Below, one piece after another: positions 40,544 through 50,478 of a stretch of DNA of 64,000 nucleotides. Below the pieces are notes generated by a model. That model did no database searches. It was not told the DNA's origin and worked only from the letters and a program-made list of their open reading frames with translations. The stretch comes from Nannochloropsis salina CCMP1776. Lineage: Eukaryota > Sar > Eustigmatophyceae > Eustigmatales > Monodopsidaceae. Position 1 is the first letter of the stretch, and each line of letters starts with the position of its first letter. Both the position numbers and the translations under genes were made by a program. The stretch lies in contig SDOX01000021.1 of NCBI GenBank assembly GCA_004565275.1, positions 854,230 through 918,229 of the forward strand, in the 5' to 3' direction.

Positions 40544-42025
40544 ATGCAACAAATCCCCTCGCTTGCTGTCGCTCTTCTCCTTTTCGTGAATGTAGCGACA
40601 ATTACAGAAGCATGGTTACCACCTGAGCGATGCCGGGGGGGGAAATTATGGCAAGACTTGATTGCACGACACCCATACCTGGCGGAGAGTCCCGGTCTCC
40701 CGCAAACTTGGGATGCGCCCGTGGATCATTTCGACCCTAATAACACCGGCACGTTCAAGCAGCGATATTTCCTCGATGCACAATTCTTCAAGGCGCCGGA
40801 AAACAACGGTACGGGCTTGGTGTTTTTCATGATCGGAGGGGAAGGCACTCTGACGGGTCCACCCTCGGGATTCGTCAAGGAGCTGGGCAAGCAGTACGCT
40901 GCCCTCCTTGTCTCGCTGGAACATCGTTTCTATGGAGCAAGCCTCCCGAACGAGGACATGAGCACGTCGTCATACGCGCGGCTCCTGACCATTGACCAGG
41001 CGTTGGCGGACTTGGCAGCGTTCAGTGACTTCTTGCAGGCCGAACACTTCCCTGAGACACCGCTACGCTTCTTCACTATAGGAGGCTCCTATCCTGGGGC
41101 CCTGGCTGCCTTCTACCGCATCGCCTATCCAGGGAAGACTGTGGGCTCCCTCTCCTCCTCGGGGGTCGTGAATGCCATTCTGAACTTTCCAGATTTCGAC
41201 AGGGTGGTTGCTCAGGCCATCGGTGGGCATTGTGCCGACCGGCTCCGGAATGTGACGCGAGCATTTGAGGACGCGCTGCTGGTCCCAGCGGCAGCCTGTG
41301 CGGCCAAGGGGCTTTTCGGATGCGATTGCGAGATGTGGGATGCGGATTTTTTCTACATGCTGGCAGATGCTGCGGCCATGGTTGACCAGTACGGACGAAA
41401 AGCAGAGCTGTGCTCGTTTCTCCTCGAAGGCCTCGGTCCCGCTCCTACTGCCCTCGAAATGCTTCGGGGCTTCGCCGATTTCACTCGAAGCTATTACGGC
41501 CCTCAGTTCGGCTCCTCGTGTTTCTATGACTCCCGGTGTGCGGCCGATTTGAAGAAAGCAACCCTGAATGAGCGCTCGTGGCGCTGGCAAAAGTGCTCGG
41601 AGCTTGCTTATTTTCAAGTGGCCCCGACAGAGCGCGATGCAGAGGGAGGCAGCGTCGCCTTGCGTTCAGGGCAAGTGTCGTTAGAGTACCACATTGAGCA
41701 GTGTCAGCGGATATTTGGCGACTCCGTGGGTATGCCAGCTGTGAAGAGCGTCAATGATCGGTTCGGGGGCGCGCAGCCGACGGCCACACGTGTGTTTTAC
41801 AGCGACTTCTCTGACGACCCGTGGCGAGCGGCGTCGGTTCAGAGCGAAGAGGGAGGGCCCGAGGCGGAGCAACCCTTTGAGTTGGCGGTTTACGACGGGG
41901 CAGGACACTGTAGTGATTTGCATGAGCCGACGGCGGGGGACCATCCGAATTTGGTCAAGTTGCGCGGAAGATTTGAGGCATATATGACACAGTGGTTGAT
42001 AGAGGAAACGGAGGAGGTAATCTAG
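40544..42025 (+). CDS. Serine carboxypeptidase S28 family (prolyl carboxypeptidase/thymus-specific protease-like)
   Basis: 493 aa from the ATG at 40544, where a clean signal peptide begins (PSLAVALLLFVNVATITEA); the frame extends to 40457 but adds a poor leader. The family cleaves after proline or removes short peptides in lysosome-like vacuoles or outside the cell. Seen: WDAPVDHFDPNNTGTFKQRY, FFMIGGEG, LVSLEHRFYG, nucleophile Ser182 in GGSYPG (usually GGSYGG), Asp in FSDDPWRAA and His in GAGHCSDL. The triad is complete. Several NxT/NxS sites fit a secreted glycoprotein. Convergent with the next gene at 222 bp. Confidence 0.9.
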   Translation: MQQIPSLAVALLLFVNVATITEAWLPPERCRGGKLWQDLIARHPYLAESPGLPQTWDAPVDHFDPNNTGTFKQRYFLDAQFFKAPENNGTGLVFFMIGGEGTLTGPPSGFVKELGKQYAALLVSLEHRFYGASLPNEDMSTSSYARLLTIDQALADLAAFSDFLQAEHFPETPLRFFTIGGSYPGALAAFYRIAYPGKTVGSLSSSGVVNAILNFPDFDRVVAQAIGGHCADRLRNVTRAFEDALLVPAAACAAKGLFGCDCEMWDADFFYMLADAAAMVDQYGRKAELCSFLLEGLGPAPTALEMLRGFADFTRSYYGPQFGSSCFYDSRCAADLKKATLNERSWRWQKCSELAYFQVAPTERDAEGGSVALRSGQVSLEYHIEQCQRIFGDSVGMPAVKSVNDRFGGAQPTATRVFYSDFSDDPWRAASVQSEEGGPEAEQPFELAVYDGAGHCSDLHEPTAGDHPNLVKLRGRFEAYMTQWLIEETEEVI

Positions 42026-42247
42026 AACAAAGTTGTTTGAAGGGCAGAATGATATAGCGCGGTGGGCTTTGAGGTCTTTCCCGGAGACAGGTGCTCTGGT
42101 CATATCTGGGAGGGCGCTAACGGCCCGCATGCCTCCAGGCGCACATCTTCAGGCAAGGAAATGCTATCAGGCATCCTGCAGGAATCACATAACGACACAA
42201 AATTTGTCTATAGATAAAGATCTTGACTTTCATGGCTCTCCCATGTC

Positions 42248-43888
42248 TCAGACCTCTTCCTTTACACTACGACGCTCACCCCCCGGTAATAGCGGCGACC
42301 GCGTCATCAGGTATGCCCCCAGTCCCAAGAAAGGCATTGCCTTAAACAAGCTCAAGCTGATTTTTCCGACCTCGCCCCCTCGTCTTTTAATGTCATCGTC
42401 CAAAAGCCAGCCTTGAAAAACCCAGAAATAGAGCAAATCTACCGCAAAGCTGAAGGTCAACCTGTCCGTGGTGAGTATTTGGACAAAACTGCTCCATCGC
42501 TCGCTCAATTCCACTCCGTACACCTCTCCGCGTGCCAAACCTGCCCACGCCAAAGATAGAAGTCCCACTCCGATAAAGACTAATGGTGGGATCTTGGACT
42601 CGCCCAAGGCCTCGGCTTTCGTCAGCGTATATCTCTCCCCTGCCGGTTCGTCTGCTGGCTTCCAGACATTTTTACGCAGAACCAAATACGGTAAATACAC
42701 CGCGTTCGTCAAAAGCTGCATTCCCAAAACGTAGGGCAGGAAGGCATTCTTCGGCCCCCCCCTCCCCTCTCCCGTTTTCCTTGCCTGGGTGCTCTCGCCG
42801 GCCACCTTCCCATCGACCATAAAACCACTGAAAAGCGCGGCCCATGCCAGCAACAAATTGAAAAGCCCTTCCAAGCAGGGATGTAGAACAGGTGATGACT
42901 GGGGTGCCAAGGAGGGCATGACAAGCCAGAAATTCAAGGACAAGTCTCGCACCTCCGCCCATGTGGCAGGATCCAAGCTCAAGGCGTTGGGTCCCGGGGC
43001 CACGGTGCTGAGGAAAACGAACCAGCAATAGAAGATGAATGCAGCTAAAGGTACCGCCTTGCGAGGCTCGTCGAGGAGGCGCCCGACAAGGGAGAGGACC
43101 GCCAGACTGGCGCTTCCGCTCTTAACCGTGGGCTCGGGGACGTCGAAACCGGAGCATAGCTTCCCCGACACCCGATCCAGCTTGTAGATGGAGGACCCTC
43201 GCGTAAAAGGGAGCTGCTTACCCTTGGACTCGACGTGCCACTGCACGCCAACCACGTCGTCGCCGTCACTTACCTCGTCTAAGACGAAGGCAAACGAGTC
43301 GGGCAAAGCGTCAGCCACGCGAAACAAGTGGGACTTCAAGGCCTCCTTCCCCCGGAAGGCGCCGGGATACAACGTGTCTTCGTACGAGCAGTCTTCCGTA
43401 AAAAGGTCAACAGCTTCACTCATGCGACGCTGATTCCAAAACTCGAAATAGGACCGAACTTGCCTCACACCTCTTCCTTCCCTTCTCCCCTTGCCAAGGG
43501 TTCTGTCGTTCCCACCCTGGGAAGTCTTAGATTTAAACAGGGAGGTAAATATCGAAGTCGACGAGTCATAAGGAGAATTGCCATTTTTCATTCTTGTCTT
43601 CTCAGTGGATGTACAAGTGTATCGCACGTTTACTGGGGCATTGAGACCAAGCCGGGAGGGGATCTGTCGAGAGAGCAATGCTGCTCGGGGTTGAGATACT
43701 TGAAACGCGAAGGGAGAGACGACTCTGTTCCGATGTAAGACAACAAACCCTTCGCTACTAGAGCAATGTAATTGTGAAATAGCACGAGCTGTCGTGAAGC
43801 TCGTCCACAGAAAATGAATCAGAAAATTCAGGGACAGGACAACGGAGGAGGTTGTGAAGGAACTCGGTCGACACCTAGAACCTGACAT
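42248..43888 (-). CDS. SnoaL/NTF2-like domain protein with multi-spanning membrane C-terminus
   Basis: 546 aa from the ATG at 43888 (the frame extends to 44035). A hydrophobic leader ending TTARA suggests entry to the secretory route or plastid. Residues about 140-265 form an NTF2/SnoaL fold: VRSYFEFWNQRRMSEAVDLF, DCSYEDTLYPGAFRGKEAL, DDVVGVQWHVESKG and FTRGSSIYKLD. After it come about six hydrophobic segments to the end. Plant plastid proteins pair a SnoaL domain with membrane helices; their function is unknown, and I infer none. The domain could bind a small hydrophobic ligand. The membrane part has no recognised motif. Confidence 0.65.
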   Translation of the reverse strand: MSGSRCRPSSFTTSSVVLSLNFLIHFLWTSFTTARAISQLHCSSSEGFVVLHRNRVVSPFAFQVSQPRAALLSRQIPSRLGLNAPVNVRYTCTSTEKTRMKNGNSPYDSSTSIFTSLFKSKTSQGGNDRTLGKGRREGRGVRQVRSYFEFWNQRRMSEAVDLFTEDCSYEDTLYPGAFRGKEALKSHLFRVADALPDSFAFVLDEVSDGDDVVGVQWHVESKGKQLPFTRGSSIYKLDRVSGKLCSGFDVPEPTVKSGSASLAVLSLVGRLLDEPRKAVPLAAFIFYCWFVFLSTVAPGPNALSLDPATWAEVRDLSLNFWLVMPSLAPQSSPVLHPCLEGLFNLLLAWAALFSGFMVDGKVAGESTQARKTGEGRGGPKNAFLPYVLGMQLLTNAVYLPYLVLRKNVWKPADEPAGERYTLTKAEALGESKIPPLVFIGVGLLSLAWAGLARGEVYGVELSERWSSFVQILTTDRLTFSFAVDLLYFWVFQGWLLDDDIKRRGGEVGKISLSLFKAMPFLGLGAYLMTRSPLLPGGERRSVKEEV

Positions 43889-44282
43889 TTTGTCGTGACG
43901 ATGTGGTAAATCCGTCTTGCTCCGAAAAATATTGGAGGCGACTAATCTGTGGTACGTCCACAGCCTGCAGGCATTGAAATCTGTGCAATTTGTGGGGTGC
44001 TTTTGCTTAGTGTCGTGAGCTTTATAGTCGCGCATGCGTGGCAGATCTTAACGTCTGGGTGAACGAGAACATCGCACGGCCCTGGAACAAAAATAAGTGC
44101 TCCTGAATCAGATGCCTGTAAGAAAAGCCACCCAGAGGTAAAGTGGTGTCTATTAATTAGATATGCATGTTTTCCAGCCGATTTAGGCTTTTTCCATCAA
44201 TGGTGGCCACCACAATGACTCACTTGTAGAGTCGTGCTCAGTCCTACACAAACCCCCCAGGGAGCGCCAATTGAAATCCAAT
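43889..44282. promoter_or_regulatory. Divergent 5' region, NTF2-like and DUF4079 genes
   Basis: 394 bp between opposing starts; nothing else seen. Confidence 0.4.
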
Positions 44283-45271
44283 ATGAGGCGTCCAAGCATC
44301 GCAATCCTCGCCATAATTTCTTTGTATTGTTTGGATGGTGTCAACTCCTTTTTCCTGCCGCGTACCTCGCTTCCCACGCCTGCCTCTAGCTCCCTTGGAC
44401 GTGGCCGTAGTACACGAGCTCTGCAGATGAATGGAGTCACCGACGCCATACAAGCCTACGTTGGAATTTGGAGCCCCACTATTCGCACGTAGGTCAACAT
44501 CAATGAAGTTATCGTCGAAGGCTAAAAGATTTCTTTCATGTATATTTGCCTGCTTCTTCACGGTACAGGATCGCAGCGGAGAACAACATCCCTACGGCGC
44601 TGATCAAATGGTTTCATGTAAGTTCACTCGGGTCTAGGGGTCGTTTACTGATGATGATGTACCCAGTCACGATCCCACTATGAATACCGGAAGCTGTCTG
44701 ACTTTTTGCTGATGTGACACCCCTTTATCTCCCAAAACATGCCACGTTATTTTACGATACCCGGACATCCAGGGTGCCAACATGTACGTGCACTTTGATT
44801 TCTTGCCATACCATTTGTTCAACGCCAATATCAAATGCAGATTGAAACTAATGCTGTCTTATTATGTGGGATGGCCGCCACAGGGGCATCGTCCTGACGA
44901 CCATGGCCACATTCGGAGCTTACCTCGGCTGGAAAATCCGTAGCGGCGATGGAGATGTAGAATTCACAGGCAAAACTGCTCGTGAACTTCACCCTACCCT
45001 GATGGGCTTGGCTTTCCTCTTTTTTTTCCTGGGTGGGCAGGGTGGTCTTGTTTTGCTGGACGTGCAAAACCACCCCATTTTGAACAGCACACACGCTGTG
45101 ACGGGTTTGATCGGCATCGCACTTCTTGCGATGCAAGCACTTCTGCCCAAGCTTTTTGATGGCGACAACGGGAACAGTGCCCGGACAATACATGCATACC
45201 TGGGCACGGCGACGATGGCCTTGCTCTTCATCCACGCCGGCTTCGGCTTACAGTTGGGCTTTTCCTTATAA
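44283..45271 (+). CDS. DUF4079 plastid membrane protein with an 11-nt microexon
   Basis: Four exons fit in phase: 44283-44488, 44569-44617, 44773-44783 and 44884-45271, 217 aa. Exon 3 is only GGTGCCAACAT and yields Gly-Ala-Asn plus two bases of Met; all introns are GT-AG. The N-terminus is a signal peptide ending VNS before FFLP, a plastid-type bipartite leader. The mature part has TTMATFGAYLGWKIR, then HPTLMGLAFLFFFLGGQGG, a lone STHAVTGLIG helix and RTIHAYLGTATMALLFIHAG: four membrane helices with His residues in the cytochrome b561-like spacing typical of DUF4079, a family of cyanobacteria and plastids. Haem binding is possible but not shown. Confidence 0.78.
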
Positions 45272-46046
45272 GTGGGGATGAAGGAGGGAGTAGAATCGGA
45301 GCATCCACCCGAGCCTTGATCACTGCACGTGAGAGGGTCTGACATTTCTTGTCCCTAATCACATATGGTTGGGAGGCACAAAGTGAATGATTGAGTGAAC
45401 ATCGGGCCAATTGAATGACTAAGCTGGGGAGAAAGGAAACCTCACAAATGTTGCTGAGAAAAACATATGACGCAATCAAAAGAGTCAGAGATTTGGAAGA
45501 AAGATCTAACAACAAGTTTAGCTTATCTTCCTTGAAGGTGACCTCGTTTTGATTCGTGCGCGTAGGCATTTAAATTTCGCCAACTCTTCATCGCCTTTGT
45601 CAAAAAGCTGCGAGGAACACAGCGCAGCATCATCCCACGTCGAGGCTGACGAGACGCAGATGGGCGACCGCAGGATATTGCAATGGTGCAGGCTTATCAG
45701 CCGATGGCGACTGCGCTTCACGACTGAGGTATGTTTTGACGGCAAGTTTTTTCGTTCCCCTCGCACGTCGACTCCTGGGGTCGTGTTGCAGGGCAATGAG
45801 TGCTATAGCCCACATCGCCCCTTCGATGCCACCCCTCGCGCCGGCGCTACTTAATGCACCTTCATCTTTGAAGCAGTCCGCCAGGGACATGTAAATGCAC
45901 TTATAAAACATGAAATCCCTCGGGGTTTGAGCTTTTGAGACTGGCTTAATGGTCGTCTTTGTCGCTTACGGAATACCTCCTCCCCGCCCCGGCACGAAGT
46001 TTTCCCGCAGACCCGCCCGTCGCCATTGTTGCATAGTAACAACATT
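45272..46046. other. Intergenic, DUF4079 to FAD4-like gene, with a possible leader exon
   Basis: 775 bp. A candidate first exon of the FAD4-like gene lies at 45796-45890 (MSAIAHIAPSMPPLAPALL...), with GT at 45891 and AG at 46035-46036; the phase (2 + 10 nt) fits the downstream ATG. Without transcripts this is only possible. Confidence 0.35.
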
Positions 46047-46961
46047 ATGTGTGTCAGCGCACGTTCGGAGACAGCCACTCCGCCAGCTGCTGTGTCCGAT
46101 ACTAGTGCAAGTGGTAGCATCAAACGTTACTATGACAATGCTGGGCTCGGTCGTCAGGATGGGGACGCAATAGACCAACTGAATGCATTTATGACTAAGC
46201 AAGCGCACAAGGTCTGGAGTCCGGACAACGAGGACTACAAAGTGTACGAAATGGTGCGCCAGGGACACGTGGTCTTCAAGAGGCGGTCCATGCCGTTGCT
46301 TTATTTCTACTGGGCCACCATTCTGGTGGGGCTGCTTCGAACCCCATCTCTTCTGTTCTTGGCGGGGGCCTTGGCTTCCACGTACGTCTATATGGAACTG
46401 TACAGCGCTGTTTTGCACATTGTGTTGGACAATCCGGCCTTTATAAAAGTACCCGGCTTAGACCAGCCTGTTTTTGAGTTCTTAGCGCATCATATATTGC
46501 CCGTGGAAATCGCGCAGAGACGGTATCGAGATATTTGCGGTGACTTGAACGTGATCGTGGGCCTCATTTTCGCGATCAATCTGCTTCTCTTTGATTGGAT
46601 GAAAGACGGGCGTGTCATGTGCGTGGTCGCCGCGGGTGGCGCCATGGCATACTTGGGCCAGTTCGCTCACAGGCAGGCGCACATGCCGCCCTCGAAAGTG
46701 AGCCCCTTTGCCCGCGCCTTGCAGGACGCGGGCCTCCTGGTCTCCCCGCACTTGCACCGCGCGCACCACCGCACGTACGACCGGGGATTTGCCATCCTGG
46801 GGGGTTGGTCCGAGGGCTTGATCACAACGCTCTACCACCACGTGGTCCCGTCCCAGTACGTGTGGCTGGCCTTGTTCGCTGTCATGACCGTGTTCGGGCT
46901 GGCGGGCGTGGTGAAGATATACATCCCTGCCTACGACGCTTTCGTAGCCTTCGCGCAGTAA
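46047..46961 (+). CDS. FAD4/Kua (TMEM189, CarF)-family lipid desaturase
   Basis: 304 aa from the first ATG at 46047; the open frame further up starts only with TTG. Histidine motifs of the family are present: LYSAVLHIVLDNP, FEFLAHHILPVEIAQRRYRD, FAHRQAHMP and SPHLHRAHHRTYDRGF, spread over three or four hydrophobic segments. Members include plant FAD4, which makes trans-3 16:1 on plastid phosphatidylglycerol, and plasmanylethanolamine desaturase/CarF. The plastid setting makes FAD4 the more likely role, but the leader exon that would prove targeting is uncertain (see 45796-45890). The di-iron ligands look complete. Confidence 0.82.
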   Translation: MCVSARSETATPPAAVSDTSASGSIKRYYDNAGLGRQDGDAIDQLNAFMTKQAHKVWSPDNEDYKVYEMVRQGHVVFKRRSMPLLYFYWATILVGLLRTPSLLFLAGALASTYVYMELYSAVLHIVLDNPAFIKVPGLDQPVFEFLAHHILPVEIAQRRYRDICGDLNVIVGLIFAINLLLFDWMKDGRVMCVVAAGGAMAYLGQFAHRQAHMPPSKVSPFARALQDAGLLVSPHLHRAHHRTYDRGFAILGGWSEGLITTLYHHVVPSQYVWLALFAVMTVFGLAGVVKIYIPAYDAFVAFAQ

Positions 46962-47538
46962 CGAGTCGCTGAGTGGAATGCAGGGGATGTCGATGGACCT
47001 TGATGGGTGGGGATCGGACGTCGGGCGCGGGGAGATCCGGCACGAGCAGCTAGTGATTGGTGAGAAAGGTGTGAAATTTACTGTAGACTCTGCACAGTCA
47101 GCAATGGGAAACGAAGTACAGGATTTGACTAAGCTGTTGACAGGAAAGCGACGGGTGACACCACCGGAGGCTGAAAGACATCGCTGTCCATAAGACTGGA
47201 GAAAGTAGGTGACCGTGGCATGGAAAGACTCTCTCGTTCGGGAGCATAGTTTGGAAAAATGGCAAGCAACCTAGTGTTATCGGAGTGGGCAGGTCGAGGA
47301 GAGCAAAATAAACCAGGGGCCCGCCCAGGAATACCCTGCTTGCTACCCCGCAAGAGTCGTTTTGCGATATCGTCTTTCCTTGCCATTTCGGTTCTGCCAC
47401 AATGCATGCCTGAAAGGTCTTTTCGTGCGAAATCATCTATATACCACTTCCCATTGCCCCCCTATTCCAGACTGTTGGCGACAGTCATTCTGTACACACC
47501 TCCTCACTCCTCAACTTACAGTTTTTTCCCTTCGCTAT
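46962..47538. other. Convergent 3' region, FAD4-like and Rab5-like genes
   Basis: 577 bp between converging stops; no gene seen. Confidence 0.4.
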
Positions 47539-48270
47539 TCAACAGCACGTCCTTGAGCCTTGCTTCGCTTTCCCTTCCGCTTGGGGCGCAGACAGGTAGA
47601 TTCCGGCCCGTATCGTCGAGCCCCCCGCGGGCGAGACCAGGGGCACCTGCTGACAGAGCGAGAGGAAGAGGTCCTGAACGGCCACGTCGTCCTTGGCGGA
47701 CGTCTCCATGTACCGGGCCCCGATGCTCTCCGCGTAGGCCTCTGCTTCCTCCGCCGCCACTTGCCGATCGCCTTCCAAATCTTTCTTGTTCCCGGCGACC
47801 ATGATCCGTAGGTCGCGAGGGCCCTTCTCCTGTAGCTCAGAGACCCACCGTTGGAGTGTGCCGAAGCTGTTCGTACAATTGATGTGGTCAAAGAGTGAGC
47901 AGTGGGCATTCCATGGATTAAATTGGACGACCAAAGGTCCATGGAAGCCGAGAGGGTCTCCTTTTTCGCCCCGTTATGCATCCACATACCTTTCACGCCG
48001 CGTTATATCGTAGACGACGATGGCAGCCGCGGCCCCCCTGTAGTACATGGGCGCCAAAGACTTGTACTTTTCCTGCCCCGCCGTGTCCCAAATCTGGACT
48101 TTGACAGTCTGTCCATCCAGCTCAATGACTTTGCTCATGAAGCTCGCTCCGATGGTGCTCTCCGAAAAGGGTTTGAAGCTTTGCGTGACGAAGCGGAGGA
48201 CTAAAGAACTCTTCCCAACCCCTGAATCCCCGATAATAACAAGCTTGATTTCCCTGGGACGGGCAGCCAT
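47539..48270 (-). CDS. RAB5: Rab5-like small GTPase
   Basis: Exons 48270-47990 and 47866-47539 join in phase (2 + 1 nt) over a 123-bp intron, 202 aa. Rab5 organises early endosome fusion. P-loop GDSGVGKS (residues 14-21), switch I ending ESTIGASF (Thr39), WDTAGQEK (61-68), [21 protein letters not shown] and ETSAKDD are all present. The ESTIGA and [10 protein letters not shown] strings are Rab5-group signatures. The tail ends TCC, giving two cysteines for geranylgeranylation. All nucleotide-binding residues are intact. Confidence 0.92.
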
Positions 48271-48762
48271 CTTTTTTCAATGCAACACAAACGCTAGAGG
48301 AATGGAAGAAAAGAAGCGGGGACGTGAAAAGAAAGAAGAAGGCTTGACTCAAGTCGGACGTGTACGGTTCGACTCCAAAGTGTAGCCGTAAAGGCGGTGT
48401 ATGCGTGATGACCTCGCCACGTTCACAAGCCACATAACAAATCATGGAATGCAGGGCAACAACGCAACAATATCCATGGCAGACATTGAACAAACTAAGC
48501 AAGACCAGAACACCGTGTGTTCTTAAGTCTAAGAACACTAACCAGCATAAGCCCTCGGGCGAGGCCACAGGGTCGCCCGCGTCCAGGCAAGAGGATCGCG
48601 CCTATCGGGCGCACACCTTTGCTTTCGATCCCGTTTTTGCCCAACAACAAGCCCACCTTCCCATCAATCTGCCATACAATAAAACAGACAACTTGGTTGC
48701 ATACTTATTTGCTGAGTGGTGGATTCACTCGTGACCTTGGCCTATCTATTTCGCCGCCAGCC
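48271..48762. promoter_or_regulatory. Divergent 5' region, Rab5-like and chorismate mutase genes
   Basis: 492 bp between opposing ATGs. Nothing specific seen. Confidence 0.4.
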
Positions 48763-50085
48763 ATGCCCTCAGCGCCCGGAGGTACGAGTCTTTCCCACCA
48801 CAAGCACCGCAGGCCCGAGATACTCTCACAGTCAATAAGAATTTCTGCCTTTCTCAAAACTCCCGCCCTTCTGCTGCTGTTCATGCTGGTACCGCTGGCT
48901 GCACTTCCTCCAACCCCTGCTTTTGTGCCCACACTGATCATGGAGTCTATTCAGCAGCGCCATAACCAGCAGCCAGGAGAGCAGGCGCGGAAAGCGCCTT
49001 GCGACGTTATTACCAGTAATTCTCTTTGCATTTTACATTCCATCAGCGGCACAAAGCAAACACGAGCGACAAGAGAAAGCAGCCACCACGAAGATGCGCC
49101 AGGGTCAATCAGGCGCCTGACCTGGGGGGCTCCCTCTGTAACACATTCCCATCATGAGGCCTCTGAGTATGGATCCGCTCCTTCCGCCTCCTTCATATCT
49201 ACCTCCTCCCGGGTCAATTCCCCTTCTGCTGTCTCTGCGAGTACTACTACCGCAGACGTCATGTCCTTGGACAGCATTCGCAGCACCCTGATCCGGCAAG
49301 AGGACTCGATCATCTTCGCTTTGATCGAGCGCGCGCAATTCCGCCAAAATCAAGCAATTTATGCCAAAGGTATTTTGCAACTCGATCCCTCCATTCCCGA
49401 CTACCCCTTCCTCAAGACCCTCTCCTTCCTCGAGTACCTGCTTTTGGAGACAGAGAAGCTCCACGGCAAGGTCCGGCGGTACACGAGTCCGGAGGAGCAC
49501 GCCTTCTTCCCGGAGCATCTGCCCGACCCGATCCTGACGCCGCTCCAGTTCCCGGCCCTCCTCGCGCCCAACACGGTGGATGTAAACGCACAGATCCTCC
49601 ACCTTTACATCAACGAGGTGGTGCCCGCCGTCTGCAAGGAGGGCGACGACGAGCAGCACGGTTCCTCTGTCCTCGCCGACATCACCCTCCTTCAAGCCCT
49701 CTCTCGGCGCATTCATCTGGGCAAGTTCGTGGCAGAGACCAAATTCCAGGAGGACGAGGCTAAATACCGTGCCCTGGTCGGCGCGGACGATGTGGACGGG
49801 GTCATGTCCCTCCTGACCAACTCGGCCGTGGAGGCGCGCGTTCTTGCTCGGGCCAAACTCAAGGCGAGCACGTACGGGCAGGACATCATGGGGGAGACGG
49901 AGGCCTGCAAGGTGGAGCCGGACGTGATCGCGGCCATCTATCGGGACGTGATCATCCCCCTGACCAAGGACGTGGAGGTCCTCTACCTCTTCGAACGGGT
50001 CGGGAGGAAGCCGCCTGCGCCCATGCCGGGGCCCGCCTCGCATTACCGCCTGCGGGTGGGGGAGAAGGGGGGGGGAAGGAGATAG
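48763..50085 (+). CDS. Chorismate mutase, eukaryotic AroQ type, plastid-targeted
   Basis: 440 aa from the ATG at 48763 (preceded by GCC AGC C, and followed by a good leader). It converts chorismate to prephenate for Phe/Tyr synthesis. The leader has a hydrophobic core (TPALLLLFMLVPLAALPP) ending TPA before FVPT, a plastid bipartite signal. After about 100 Ser/Thr-rich residues the enzyme begins at about 167: IRSTLIRQEDSIIFALIERAQF (in part), HLYINEVVPAVC, SRRIHLGKFVAETKFQ, VEARVLARAKLKASTYG and VIIPLTKDVEVLYLFERV, all family blocks with the basic residues that hold the substrate. Allosteric Tyr/Trp control is known in relatives but cannot be judged here. Confidence 0.93.
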   Translation: MPSAPGGTSLSHHKHRRPEILSQSIRISAFLKTPALLLLFMLVPLAALPPTPAFVPTLIMESIQQRHNQQPGEQARKAPCDVITSNSLCILHSISGTKQTRATRESSHHEDAPGSIRRLTWGAPSVTHSHHEASEYGSAPSASFISTSSRVNSPSAVSASTTTADVMSLDSIRSTLIRQEDSIIFALIERAQFRQNQAIYAKGILQLDPSIPDYPFLKTLSFLEYLLLETEKLHGKVRRYTSPEEHAFFPEHLPDPILTPLQFPALLAPNTVDVNAQILHLYINEVVPAVCKEGDDEQHGSSVLADITLLQALSRRIHLGKFVAETKFQEDEAKYRALVGADDVDGVMSLLTNSAVEARVLARAKLKASTYGQDIMGETEACKVEPDVIAAIYRDVIIPLTKDVEVLYLFERVGRKPPAPMPGPASHYRLRVGEKGGGRR

Positions 50086-50478
50086 ACGCAGGGGAAAGAG
50101 GAGACAGAGTGATACAGCGCGAGCCTGAGTGGAGCGTCAAGGGGGCCAAGGCCTAGTAATCAAAGTACATAGCATATATCTATCCGCCTCGGCCGTCCCA
50201 GTCTCCCGACGAGAGTTTGGGAGGTATTTGCCTGTGTCTGGCGAGAGGGTTATTTCTGCGAATCCCTTTTTCTTTCATTTTGGCAGCTCTTTCTTCACTC
50301 TTTTCACTTAATAGCGGAGTTGATGCACGCGCCAGTGCTCAGCCACACAGGCGCCCAGCCCCCCCCCCCAGAACTGTACACCTCCAGGCACCGTCCCTGT
50401 GCTCTTCCCTCTTCCCTTCTCCCTTTGCACACACACCATTGACCCCACTTCGCCCAGACCTTCCGCACATCTGCCGGC
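50086..50478. other. Convergent 3' region, chorismate mutase and DUF3082-like genes
   Basis: 393 bp between converging stops; no gene seen. Confidence 0.4.
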
